Assembly (NCBI GenBank): GCA_905160935.1
Contig: CAJHZI010000753.1
Coordinates: forward strand, 15,001 to 79,000
Origin: Enchytraeus crypticus
Lineage: Eukaryota > Annelida > Clitellata > Enchytraeida > Enchytraeidae
Direction of reading: 5' to 3'
Length of the DNA stretch: 64,000 bases
The notes under the pieces are model-generated. The model searched no databases. It was not told the origin of the DNA and saw nothing but the letters and a program-made list of their open reading frames with translations. A program made the position numbers and the translations under genes. Shown here in pieces: positions 28,216-39,190 of the stretch (position 1 is its first letter; each line of letters begins with the position of its first letter).

Positions 28216-31200
28216 ATGATGATGAGTGCATTGAGGTTAGAGACTGTATTGGGTTCAGACAGTATATTGGGGTCAGAGAGTTCATTGGGGTCAGAGAGTT
28301 CATTGGGATCAGAGAGTTCACTGGGGTCAGACCTATGGTTTGAGGACAGTCTAATGTTGCCAGATTTCTTCAACTCTTCAGCTGACGCCGTAACGGACGA
28401 CCAATACGAGCAGAGCAAGATGCTGAAACGTTAGTCGTTTAATTTTACTCAATTATTATTACTATTATTATTATTACTATTATTATTATTACTATTTATA
28501 TTAATTATTTACTTCACTAGATGCAATTACGAGGTCAGTAGCCAATTCGCTAGTTATTGGTGTTAGGGTTTTAATGTTTTGTAGTGGTGCGTGATTTTTA
28601 GCGCTTCGGTTTAGCTGCGCGTCATTTGAACAAAGTTAATCTACGTCGGACTCGGTTAGTTCATGGTTACAGTAGTACATTTGTATGTGCTTCGAGCACG
28701 TCATGATTGTATTGCGCCTAACAGAAATTGAGAGAGGGGGAAGGAAATAGAGACATATATGTCCTAACAGTGCCTAACAATGCATAACAGGTGCCTAACA
28801 GTGCCTAACAGTGCCTAACAGGTGCCTAACCGTGCCTAACAGGTGCCTAACAGTGCCTAACAGTGCCGTTCTTTATTTGTTGACATATATTAAACGCTGC
28901 GTGGTTGGGATAACTAATGCAATATAACTCGACTTAATTTATCATTCAAACAAATCACGAGGTATTAAACCACCATCATACCATACCAGCATTCAAAACA
29001 TACGACCAATTCACAAGTAGATTGGTAAATAGTTGCTGTCTATGACAAAATCAAGCTCTAAAATGCCGACGAAAAACCGTTGAGCAAAACAAGAGATTGC
29101 AAGCAGCAATCTGTTCAGTATTACATGTAATAGTGATAGTACATGTAATGCTGGTATTACTAGTGTTACATATAATACCATTATTACATTTAGTACCAGT
29201 ATTACTATAATTACATGTAATACTAGCATTTCCAGTATTACACGTTATTCCAGTATTACCAGCTTTACATGTAGGCCGAATACCAGAATTATATATGTGC
29301 TTGCTATTGAACGCACAATGGCAGCACTACATCACAATTACTCGAAATGTTACTAATCTTTAAGACGCGATGAAGTCTTGGCTAATACTAGTTGCTCTAG
29401 TAGTGAGTTATGTTGATGTTGTAGTGCAGAGGATCGTAAAGTACTTGAAGGCAAGTGAGCTCGACGTATCTATTCTCTCTAATATAAGAGGCGAAGTCTT
29501 CATGGGTTGGCCAAGTCTCTACGGTTTGTTAACCAGTTGTCTCTGCTAGAATTTCGCTTTCATCATCATCGTCATCATCTTCCCTTGAATCCTAGTTTAA
29601 CTAGGGTCGGGATACGATTAGACTGTCTCAAATCCTCTCTGTCCAACATCATATCATCCGTTTTAAAAACTGAAATTGAAATATTAAAACATTTGATTAA
29701 TTAAAAGGATCAAAGATTGAGATAAATGCACAATTTCTAGTTATATATTACTATTGGTTATTTATATATTGATTTAATTATTTATCAACATGCTATGTAT
29801 TCAAACAAGATTTTACCAATGCTTCTTTTCAATGAAGTCGAGCATAACGTCTATTGCATTATCACAAGAACTACTGTCAGAGCTGATTAATTCGGCTGAG
29901 ATTTGAATTGATAGCCCCCTATTTTTCAGGAAAGGCTGCTATCTAATCTGTCAATCAAATGACACAATACAGACACATGCGTCATACTATAATCATAATA
30001 ACTTAATTTATTAATATCTTGGGTTTTACAAGGACCAGTGTTAAATAAATTAGCTTTAATTTAAATTAAATTACATTAAAATTAAATGTTATATTAGTTT
30101 TCAATCTCAACTTTGCGTCTCTGAACGTAACAAATTAATATCGCGTGACTTCATTCTTTAATTAAGCTTACAATGAAAATATAAAAAAATTATCCTACTT
30201 TTTATGTTTATAATGTTCTGTTATTCTTCCTGTCAAGTGTTGACGAATAAAGAAGTTGATATATTAATTAATTAATTAATTTTACTTATTATCGTTTTTC
30301 TATTTCTTCAGATCAACCGTTGCCAGGCATCAATACTCTAGTTAACAAAGTCAACCTGAGTTCAACAGACCCGAGTTCAATCCTCACAGAAACCACTGAA
30401 ACAGACTACGCACCTCTCACACCTTGCTCTATCGACTCATCGCATGATTTCACTGGTAATGGTTTACGAAGTGATTTTTTTACTGCTTCATTATAGTTTC
30501 TTCTTTTATTTTCCTACTTACTAATATAATATTATATATTAGTAAGTAGGTAAACATATCATCATCTTTCATCGTCATCATTTTCCCTTGAATCCCAGCT
30601 AAGAAAGGGTCGGGTTTAGAAAAGTTTGTAGCAATTTATGGAGCGTCGACGCTCACCAACCGAATGCCCTTTCAGACGTTGGTTTGGTTTGGTTTCTATT
30701 ACTTTGTCGCCTTTTACTACACGAGAAGTTCACGGTAAACAAATAAATATGAAAGTGAAATATTATTTTGCAATCTCCCTGCGAAATATTTTCTTAAAAA
30801 GATATTGAAAAGTCTGCAAGGAACGACATGCATGTAATAGGATATGCTGATGATTTTATTTACAAATCGCTGCCACTCAGGCTTAGTTTTGTTTTTTTCT
30901 ATGTTTCAGTTTCTATGTACGACGTAGAAATGGCAGATCTATTTTTGCAGCAATTTGAAAATGAGGAGTTCCAGCAATTAAACGTATGCGATAAAATATC
31001 AGCCAATGAGGATCGACCACGCATAGGATCTATCTTACCTGATCCCGCCTCCACACCCGAAGCTCTCACGTCACTCAATTCATTCTATCCCTTGACTCCT
31101 CCAACTTCCCCCAGAACCACTGGGCCAGAAATAAGTCTCGTGCCTTCTCCTAAAAGCTCCTGCAATAACTCGAACTTCCAATTGGTTGCTGAAAGACCAT

Positions 31201-32775
31201 TGGTCAATTCAAATTCTGGCCCCTCCTCTATTGGCCAAAGTTTTACGTCAATCAACAATAGTTTTACCCATGTATCCACCACTTCTTGTTCAGACAATTT
31301 GTCAATCAATAACGCATCAGCCAATGAGACAACGCGTAAGAAAGGACCCGGCAGACCCAGGAAAGTAATCACAGCTAAGGTTGAACAGATCAACAACAGC
31401 GTTAACAAGGCTGCCAAGAAAAAAACCGTGAAGCCCAAATTATCAAGAGATGAGAAGCTAATATGTCGAAAACGACCTCAAGGCAATAGTAAGTCTATAA
31501 TAATATAATTAATCAGAGACTAATCAACAATTCAATCAATGTTTAATTAATAAATCAATCAATGGATCAATAAATCGATTAATCCGGTATAATCAAATTA
31601 AAGTAGTGAATATTGCAGCCATACATTGAATGTCAGTTCAGATCATATTCTACGCCTGTACTAGTTAGAGAATTTGAAGAGAATGGGTCGTGAGAGAGAG
31701 AGAGAGAGAGAGAAAAAGAAAGAGAGAGAGAAAGAGAAAGAAAAAGAGATAGAGGTAAAGAGATGGAGCTACATATAAATAGAGTAATTGGTATAATTTC
31801 AAATATATTTTGGATCCTCAAAACAGTTTACATATTAGATATTGCACACCCATTCTTCATAGCATGTCTGCCTCTGTTCTAGCAGTTGCCTCCTTCATTT
31901 ATCACCCGGTATTCAGCCCCATGTGTTATATTCAAATCTTATACCCAGTCATCACGTCGAATCGACCTGTCTAATTATGATGTCCATTTTGTCATCCCAT
32001 ATACTCACGCCCATTTAGTCACGCCCACTTTTAATATTATATTTTTATTATAATATTTTAAAAATATTTTTGATATCTAGTATTTTTGTATTCACGTCCA
32101 CTTTTAACGACCATTTAGTCCCGCCCACTTGACCACGCCTACTCTTAACCCCGCCCACTACAGTTACTGTGCTGTGTGTACAGAGTCTCTACACCTGTGG
32201 GAGTTCCTGCTGACACTTCTGGAGGACCCAGACTACTCTGGGTGGGTGAGGTGGGTGGATAGGAGGGAGGGGGTGTTTGTGATAGAGCCCGGGAGGTCAG
32301 GTGATGTGGCTAGTCTGTGGGGCAGGGTAAAGAACAACTCTACCATGAACTACGACAAGATGAGCAGATCTCTGAGGTAGTGGCTCAATAGCTCTGTGTG
32401 TAGAGCGACGAGTAGTGTCCCAATAGCTCAATTTGTAAAGAGACGGTTTACGTCATGATAACTGGCCGCTTTTAACAATTTTTTGACATCGGATACGTAG
32501 ATAAAAAAACTGGTAAAGCTAAGGTTAATGTCAGTTTCCTAACTTGAAAGCGATATCAGTGACGGGCGAGCCCAGGATTTGAATCCCGCACCTACTGATA
32601 CGCGGTCGATTATCTTACCGAAAATAAGACAATAAGATAAGAAGTTGCGATGTTCAGATCCAGTGTCACCCCCTCACTGATACACTGTCCAGCAGGAAAC
32701 TGACGATAAACTTGGCCTTAGCCTTGTGAAGTTTAAGGGCCAGCTGTTGTGAGAACCGATTCCGGTAGAATTGAT

Positions 32776-32816
<41 letters not shown>

Positions 32817-33930
32817 GGTTTAACGTCCGTTTCCTCATACAAGGATGATGTCAGGGACGTAAAATATAGTAAAATCTGAGACATTTCCAAGGCTTAGCTG
32901 TATAAACAATACACTATAATACACTACAATACAATAAGGGTCGACAACGAATGGCGTTTATTAAGAGTGTTTACAAATGGATGCAGTTGACTGAAACAGA
33001 GATGATCAGAGCAACAATGAACAGAGACATATGGAGGAATATGACCATGACCGCCCAGGCTTGGAACAGGCACGGTACTTAGAGAAGAAGAAGCTGTGTA
33101 AACATTGACTATAGGCTGATTGGTAGATTAAATATGTTGTGTTAGAGGTGCTAAATGTTGTCATGGATGATAATTTATTCAAATATGTGTACGTGGATAA
33201 ATAAGGGCTAGAACGTCGTATGAACATTGCTGTAGCAATTCTAGACCGAATGGAATATATTGTAATTATTTGAAAGTTCAAACCCATTAAACAATATCTG
33301 TATTCTCAAAATTAATGAAAGTTTATATCAGTCAATAAATATACTGTGATTTAATTTAACTATAGTTTAAATCAATCAAGCACTCATTTATCGCTAAACT
33401 ATTATTAAGTTATTACTGAATATACAGAAATATTGAAAAAAAATTTATAAGAAATAATAGTGTTATAATAAGACATTGAGAAAAATAAAAGGTGTATCTC
33501 CGCATACAGTAAATATCAAAATATTTCTTTTGCTATTGAACCTTGATTGATTGACTAATTGACTATGTATATATTGATTGATCGATCGATTGATCTGTTA
33601 ATTAATTGATTTATTTATTGACCTTTCGTCTATCGAATAGATTGATTGATTTATGGATTGATTGACCGACAGACTGACGGATAGATGGTTAGATTAACTT
33701 ATAGTTTGGTAGAGATTGAGTAATTGAGAAAGGAATTGATTGATTAAGTGATTGATTGACTGAGTGATTAATTGATTGACTGATTGATTAGGTTCTGCAG
33801 GGAGCACGGATCAATGCAGCAGGTTCCTAAGGACGCAGGATTCCCTAAGAAGCGCTGCTTCCGGTTTTCACAAGTGGCTCAGGATTTGTCCAAAATGGAA
33901 AAACTCGTTGCGCTGGCAAAGCGCCAATAA
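28216..33930 (+). CDS. ETS-domain transcription factor with AT-hook (ESE/ELF3-like)
   Basis: Coding exons 28216..28429 (exon begins at acceptor 28184), 30312..30455, 30910..31488, 32184..32376, 33792..33930; GT-AG junctions and matching phases give 1269 nt, 422 aa. Residues 12-39 are a repeat of LGSESS. Residues 120-260 are Ser/Thr/Pro-rich with TP and SP sites (PLTPPTSP). An AT-hook, KKGPGRPRK, is at about 263-271, followed by a basic Lys-rich region. The ETS domain starts at about 314: LHLWEFLLTLLED, WVRWVDRREGVFVIE, VASLWGRVKN, MNYDKMSRSLR. The recognition-helix arginines (SR-x-LR) are kept. An AT-hook just before an ETS domain recalls vertebrate ELF3, but no Pointed domain is visible. Odd: after LR the usual Tyr-Tyr-Tyr is replaced by FCREHG and the wing is longer before KKRCFRF. 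The last exon is the least certain. Expected role: nuclear, binds GGA(A/T) sites. Confidence 0.85.
28755..28868 (+). repeat. Minisatellite TGCCTAACAG(G) in ETS intron 2
   Basis: About ten units of 10-11 bp. A second short array of TACATGTAATACCAGTATTA type lies at 29125-29275. Confidence 0.85.
29560..29642 (-). repeat. GAT-tailed SINE fragment, ETS intron 2
   Basis: TCATCATCGTCATCATCTTC then CCTTGAATCCTAGTTTAACT and AGGGTCGGGATACGA. A 65-aa ORF here is repeat sequence. Confidence 0.7.
30560..30725 (-). repeat. GAT-tailed SINE, ETS intron 3
   Basis: CATCATCTTTCATCG, CCCTTGAATCCCAGCT, GGGTCGGG, then CTCACCAACCGAATGCCC and GTCGCCTTTTACTACACG. Confidence 0.7.
31695..31775. repeat. (GA)n microsatellite in ETS intron 4
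   Basis: GA run decaying to AAAGAGAAAG. The rest of intron 4 has no repeat except the motif CCCGCCCACTT / ACGCCCACTTT repeated several times at 32000-32160 just before the ETS-domain exon. Confidence 0.8.
32400..32885. repeat. Cluster of SINE pieces in ETS intron 5
   Basis: SINE family 2 on minus (32508-32625), a diverged plus copy (32640-32735: GTTCAGATCCAGTGTCACC), then (TAA)n joined to AGGTTTAACGTCCGTTTCCT and GATGATGTCAGGGACGTA (32778-32862). That last unit recurs at 46610-46690, 48868-48932 and 54650-54718, always with (TAA)n on the same side, so it is a retroposed element with a (TTA)n tail on the opposite strand. The rest of intron 5 (32885-33790) is AT-rich, with GATT repeats from 33540 to the exon 6 acceptor. 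Confidence 0.65.
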
Positions 33931-33931
33931 A
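33926..33931 (+). terminator. AATAAA overlapping the ETS stop codon
   Basis: The stop TAA lies inside an AATAAA. It may serve as the polyadenylation signal; a further AATAAA is near 34530. Position only. Confidence 0.25.
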
Positions 33932-33984
33932 TAGAGAAATAACTGAGAGATATTCTCTAGAACTGCTGCTATCAATATTCCACT

Positions 33985-34215
33985 GTACATAACTAATTAA
34001 TCTAATTAACCTAATTAATCGAAGTAATAGAAATAACCTGATTATTCTTATTAAGTTAATTAACCCGACTAATCCAATTAGCCTAATTAGTCTAATTAAA
34101 ATGAATAATCGAATTAACATGATTACTCTAATTAACCTAATTAATCTAGTTAACATGATTAATCTATTTAACCTAATTAGCTTAATATTCTTAATTGGTT
34201 TAGTTAACTTGGTTT
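33985..34215. repeat. ATTAACCTAATTAATCTA-type repeat
   Basis: Imperfect units of about 18 bp of TTAATCTAATTAACCTAATT. The 103-aa minus ORF is mostly this repeat. Confidence 0.75.
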
Positions 34216-34232
34216 ATTTATGAGAATTTACC

Positions 34233-34420
34233 ACAGAGATGTTATCACAAGTGTATTGTATCACAAGTGTATTGTTATCACAAGTGTATTGTTATCACAA
34301 GTGTATTGCGAACACAAGTGTATTGTTAACACAAATGAATTGTTATCACAAGTGTATTGTATCACAAGTGTACTGTATCACACGTGTATTGTTAACACAA
34401 GTGTGTTGTATCACAAGTGA
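34233..34420 (+). repeat. Minisatellite, 18-19-bp unit (TTATCACAAGTGTATTG)
   Basis: About ten units. Confidence 0.9.
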
Positions 34421-34579
34421 AGGCCTATTGTTATTCGAAGGTCTAGAGCTTGTGTTAACACCGCTTGTTGTTGCAACGGTCCAATGAATACTGTTTACTG
34501 CACAGGCAGCTGACCTGTTGAATTGTCGTAATAAAAATATACCAGTGAATCCAATGATGTTGTAACGAAATTTGTGCCT

Positions 34580-35245
34580 TTATAGATTTATAGAGAGATT
34601 TGTGACTACTGATATTTATAGAGAGATTTGTTCCTATTGATATTTATAGAGAGATTTGTTTCTATTGATATTTATAGAGATTTGTTTCTATTGATATTTA
34701 TAGAGATTTGTTTCTATTGATATTTATAGACAGACTTGTTCCTATTGATATTTATAGACAGATTTGTTTCTATTGATATTTATAGACAGATTTGTTTCTA
34801 TTGATATTTATAGACAGATTTGTTTCTATTGATATTTATAGACAGATTTGTTTCTATTGATATTTATAGACAGATTTGTTTCTATTGATATTTATAGACA
34901 GATTTGTTTCTATTGATATTTATAGAGAGATTTGTTTCTATTGATATTTATAGAGAGATTTGTTTCTATTGATATTTATAGAGAGATCTGTTTCTATTGA
35001 TATTTATAGAGAGATTTGTTTCTATTGATATTTATAGAGAGATTTGTTTCTATTGATATTTATAGAGAGATTTGTGTATATTGATATTTATAGAGAGATT
35101 TGTTTCTATTGATATTTATAGAGAGATTTGTGTATATTGATATTTATAGAGAGATTTGTGTATATTGATATTTATAGAGAGATTTGTGTATATTGATATT
35201 TATAGAGAGATTTGCGTCTATTGATATTTATAGAGAGATTTTCGC
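34580..35245 (+). repeat. Long 28-bp minisatellite
   Basis: About 24 units of ATTTATAGAGAGATTTG plus TTTCTATTGAT. Variants are grouped: GAGAGA units at both ends, GACAGA units in the middle, GTGTATATT units at the right, as expected from local unit expansion. Region 35246-35630 after it holds nothing recognisable. Confidence 0.95.
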
Positions 35246-35632
35246 CTTGTGGTATTTACTAAGTGATTCTACACAGTCTCCTTATGTTAATAAATCCTGT
35301 GTGTTTTAAGTTAAGCATCTATGTAATTGCTCATTATACCAAAGTCTTTCACACAACCGTATATTATGCTAGCATTCCCTGAACTCTCTGTATAGAATCT
35401 TATATTTTTAATTGACTATTGCGCTATTTTACTTGCTGTCGCACTAACTCTGATATGCATTATGTTAAATATTATGTAGAATACGTGTATATTTATTTGT
35501 GTTAACTTGTATTTCGTAACCAATGAAATGTCATTAAACTTATTAATTATTTGTGTAAATAACAATTACCAAGAATTAAATGTTCCTTGCGTTAATTTTA
35601 ATGAATCGATATCTCATTGAATAGACACCATT

Positions 35633-35638
35633 GACATT

Positions 35639-35682
<44 letters not shown>

Positions 35683-35960
35683 GAGAGAGATTTATTTTAG
35701 CATCAACACCACTTCACTGACATAAAAATAGAAATAAACATTTAAAAGAAATAAATAAACAATTTCCTGGAACACAGGGTATCCAACAGCCTGTAAAAAC
35801 TAGAACCATAGCCACCAGGGAAGATGATACACATCTTATTTAGCTGACCACCATCAACAACTATATTAAGGTCATGTATAATGCAAAATCAACTGAAATA
35901 TACACTTATCTCAGAATTAATGAACCAAACTAAAGGAAAGGAAAATAAATTACATTGCCA
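35633..35960 (-). mobile_element. LINE A 3' end, minus strand, with (CT)n tail
   Basis: Reverse complement matches the 3' UTR of LINE A at 41950-42220 (shared CATTAATTCTGAGA, TTTCAGTTGATTTTGCATTA, GTGGTCAGCTA-ATAAGATGTG, GTGTTGATGCT-AAATAAA) and continues from AATAAA into (CT)n. It is a 5'-truncated copy of the same LINE, about 6 kb away and inverted. Confidence 0.8.
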
Positions 35961-35999
35961 TTTGGCGAGGAACCGGACGTCAAATTCTTATTGATTCAT

Positions 36000-36595
36000 T
36001 AATTGATTGATTGAGTGATGGTCGAACGAGTAACACCTGGTAACTACCATGGTATTAGACACCTGACGTTAAACGGTATTCATATTATAACTTTCAGTTT
36101 CTATACGTACTAAGTGCCAACATTTGCTCTAATATAAGAATGTGTATTTATGAGAACAAAGGTAGTGCGAGATCTGCAGTAATGCGTGCTTTGAAGCAGT
36201 TGTTAAAAGAGCGATGAATGCGAAACTTTTCTAATTTCTCTCTAGATCACCATAGATGTGATTTAGAGTCTGATAAACGGTTAATTTGTGTTGTAGGAGC
36301 ACTAGGAAGGGGCTACCATATGATAAAGATTTGATATCTAATATAAAATCTACCTTTGAATTCTACATTTCACGTACAACCACGAGTATAAAACCCCTAT
36401 AGTTCTACTCATTCGTAGCATAGCTTTACCTATACAAGATCTGTCCTAGTATATAAACATTTCGGCATCTCATTCATTGTAGATAATAGATTACTTAAAA
36501 CTTGACAGGTTAGTGAGTTTTTTAACTCGAGACATTTCAGAAAATCCCCATAATTAGGTCAGTTTTCAGGAAATGTTCTGAACGACCTCAGACAA
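36000..36595. other. Non-genic DNA
   Basis: No ORF or repeat structure recognised after the GGCGAGGAACCGGACGTCAAA/ATTG end at 35955-36015. Confidence 0.5.
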
Positions 36596-36619
36596 CAATA
36601 CCAGTGTTCTCAAGCGATG

Positions 36620-37013
36620 GTGCCTCACACAATAAACCCCAAACCCTACAGGGTGCCTCACACAATACACATTAAAACCCTACCAGGGTGCCTTAAATAA
36701 TGCAACCTCAAACCCTACCAGGGTGCCTTAAACAATACAACCTCAAACCCTACCAGGGTGCCTCAAACAATACACCCTAAAACCCTAACAGGGTGCCTTA
36801 AACAATACAACCTCAAACCCTACCAGGGTGCCTCAAACAATACACCCTAAAACCCTAACAGGGTGCCTTAAACAATACAACCTCAAACCCTACCAGGGTG
36901 CCTCAAACAATACACCCTAAAACCCTAACAGGGTGCCTTAAACAATACAACCTCAAACCCTATCAGGGTGCCAATACAACCTCAAACCCTATCAGGGTTG
37001 CCTCTAACAATAC
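36620..37013 (+). repeat. Minisatellite, about 35/70-bp unit (CCCTACCAGGGTGCCT)
   Basis: Units alternate AACAATACAACCTCAAACC and AACAATACACCCTAAAACC, each followed by CTA(C/A)CAGGGTGCCT. The array resumes at 42221 (CAATACACACTCAAACCC), after the LINE insertion. Confidence 0.9.
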
Positions 37014-37143
37014 CTCAGTTCTAAATTAGTTCGAAATCCTTAATGAAAATCAATTTGGTTTTAGATCCGGCAATGCTACCACTGATGCTCTTTTCTCTAG
37101 TGTTAATTTGTTATCTACTGAACATAAAAGTTGGTAAACAAAC

Positions 37144-37977
37144 ATGGTGTCCGATAGGTGTATAAAAATTAATGCATTGCTATGTTTTGCTATTAATGCC
37201 TATAAAAGACACCCACAGCGGTTAATTAAGTCAACGATAAGTGACTTTTACAGCACAGAATGCATAGGCAATGCGAAAGACCTTCTAATCTCGGATATCG
37301 AGGCGTTGCGACTGGATAATTTTAAATCTCCTCCGAATCGAAGAGAAAAGGGCGATAGAGACAATAAAGCTAGACAAGTAGTGGACGATATATTGTTAGG
37401 TCTGACATTCGTCGATGAGAACGCTTGCTTCGATCAGCTACCGCGTTATTCGGTGGATAACATGGGGGACATCCCCATAATGAGAATGGAAAGTGGAGAA
37501 TTTGCCCTGCTTATGGCAAAATTGAATAATATTGAGGATAATTTGTCAAATTTAAAATTAGCATATGCTAATGAGGAAGCAGCTAGGTCGCAAAGCTCAA
37601 AGGAGCTGGCTCGTATCAGCTCTATTGTTGATCAACTGACCAGCCGGCATACACGTGTATCTGATCAGTCACGTGCACAAGCAGTCAATTGTTCCCTGGT
37701 TCCATCTGGTCAAGCAGCTGATCCGTCGCTACTTACAGCAGGCTCTAACAACCTGTCCACTAGTCACCCCCCTACTCGTCGTGCCACTCTCCAGTCAATG
37801 GACTACGACACAGCTGACTGCGAGTCAGAAGGAGGTACGTGGCACAAGGCAGCAGCCCGTAAGAAGCGCAGGGCTACCGACGCCCAGCTGTCGCCTCCCA
37901 CTCCTAATGTCAACAATCGAAAAATAAACAATACAACTGAAAATAAACAGCTTTGGAGTGATCGAGTCATCGAGTGA
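37144..37977 (+). pseudogene. LINE B ORF1, N-terminal part
   Basis: 277 aa open frame from ATG 14 bp inside the element. A Ser-rich middle has a coiled-coil-like stretch (MAKLNNIEDNLSNLKLAYAN, residues about 122-142). The C-terminal part is basic (AARKKRR). It lacks a zinc-knuckle. It stops where a second frame (37974-38441) takes over, which looks like a frameshift within one original ORF1 rather than two genes. Confidence 0.7.
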
Positions 37978-38441
37978 GCTCACCGGTCACTAAACCGCAA
38001 CCGCTGAAGAAAAAGTTTATTAAGATCATTGGCAAGTCCGCACAGCCGGCAGACATTAGCGATCACTCAACAGCAAGGGTTAAATCTGCTAAGCCATACA
38101 TTAAGAAAAGGGTTCTCGGAATCTATAACGTGGATAGTACTGAAACCGTAACTTCACTGGAAGCGTCAATAGCCGAAGCCTGTGGTTGTAATCCTATCTC
38201 CTGTTTCCAGGTGAAATCAAGAGACGAAAACTCAAATGCATTCAGTGTATGCATTAATGACAACATTACAGAAAAGTTTCTGAACTCTACACAGGTATGG
38301 GCTAGCGGTATAGTCATTAAGCCGTGGGTCTTCAAACTGAAGGAAACAACCCAAGCAGCTGCAGCTGCTACCAAGGTAGCTACTATTGCTGCTATGGCCA
38401 CCGATAACGCAGCAGCTGGTATTGCCACTACTTCTAATTAA
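37974..38441 (+). pseudogene. LINE B ORF1, C-terminal part (shifted frame)
   Basis: About 155 codons, overlapping the first frame by 4 bp, without an ATG at its start. Contains KRVLGIYNVD and NPISCFQVKSRD, like the RNA-binding domain of LINE ORF1 proteins, and an Ala-rich C terminus. Confidence 0.6.
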
Positions 38442-38461
38442 GAGATGGCGAATGCGTACTC

Positions 38462-39190
38462 ACTTTCTGATTCGCAAAGGCTCTCTGTTATAACTTAAAA
38501 TATGCATGGTTTTAACCAAGGATGTACATTATTGCAAGAGTTGTGCAATTCTAGTTTATATGATGTGATATTTATTCAAGAGACATGGCTAGCTCCTAGC
38601 CAGATGCATAAAATTTTAAATTTTAATCTTAGTTATGTTGGATTTGGAGTCTCCGCCATGGAGCAAACAGTTGAAAAAGGTTTTTTAAAAGGGAGACTCT
38701 GGGATGGCACAGCTATTTTAGTAAAGGAAAGTTTAGTCAAACTATGTAGTGAGATCAATACGTTTGATAGAGTTGTATCTTTAACTATAGGAGATTTATT
38801 ATTTATAAACGTATATCTACCATGTAGTGATGGTTCAGACAATAGTATAAATGAGCTAAACGAAATTTTGACAAATGTCAGTACAATCATTGAAGAATCG
38901 GACGCTCAATATTATGTATTTGGAGGTGACTTTAACGCAGACTTGCGAAGCAGCTCTGCACATGCATCAGTAATTAATGCCTTCATGGATATCTATAAAA
39001 TTTAAACGTTAGTCATTGATGCTCGCACTTATACCTTTTCAAACAGCAAATTAAATCACTAGAGTCTAATTGATTATGTCTGTATATCCGAGTGTATATC
39101 TAATTGTATAGCCACTTATAACATAGTGGACCATGCTTTAAATCATTCTGATCATTTGCCTGTAGTTGCTGTGTTAAATATGCCGTCACA
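38462..39190 (+). pseudogene. LINE B AP-endonuclease domain
   Basis: Starts around NMHGFNQG and holds the endonuclease landmarks FIQETWL, YVFGGDFNADL and, after stops at 39003 and 39060, SLIDYVCIS and NHSDHLPVV. The two stops and a stop just upstream of the ATG at 38502 show decay. Confidence 0.75.

Noticed and set aside
33845..34156. 103-aa minus-strand ORF
   Set aside because: Mostly the ATTAACCTAATT repeat and antisense to the last ETS exon.
34580..35245. CRISPR-like regular array
   Set aside because: Units are contiguous with no unique spacers, and the surrounding genes are animal genes.
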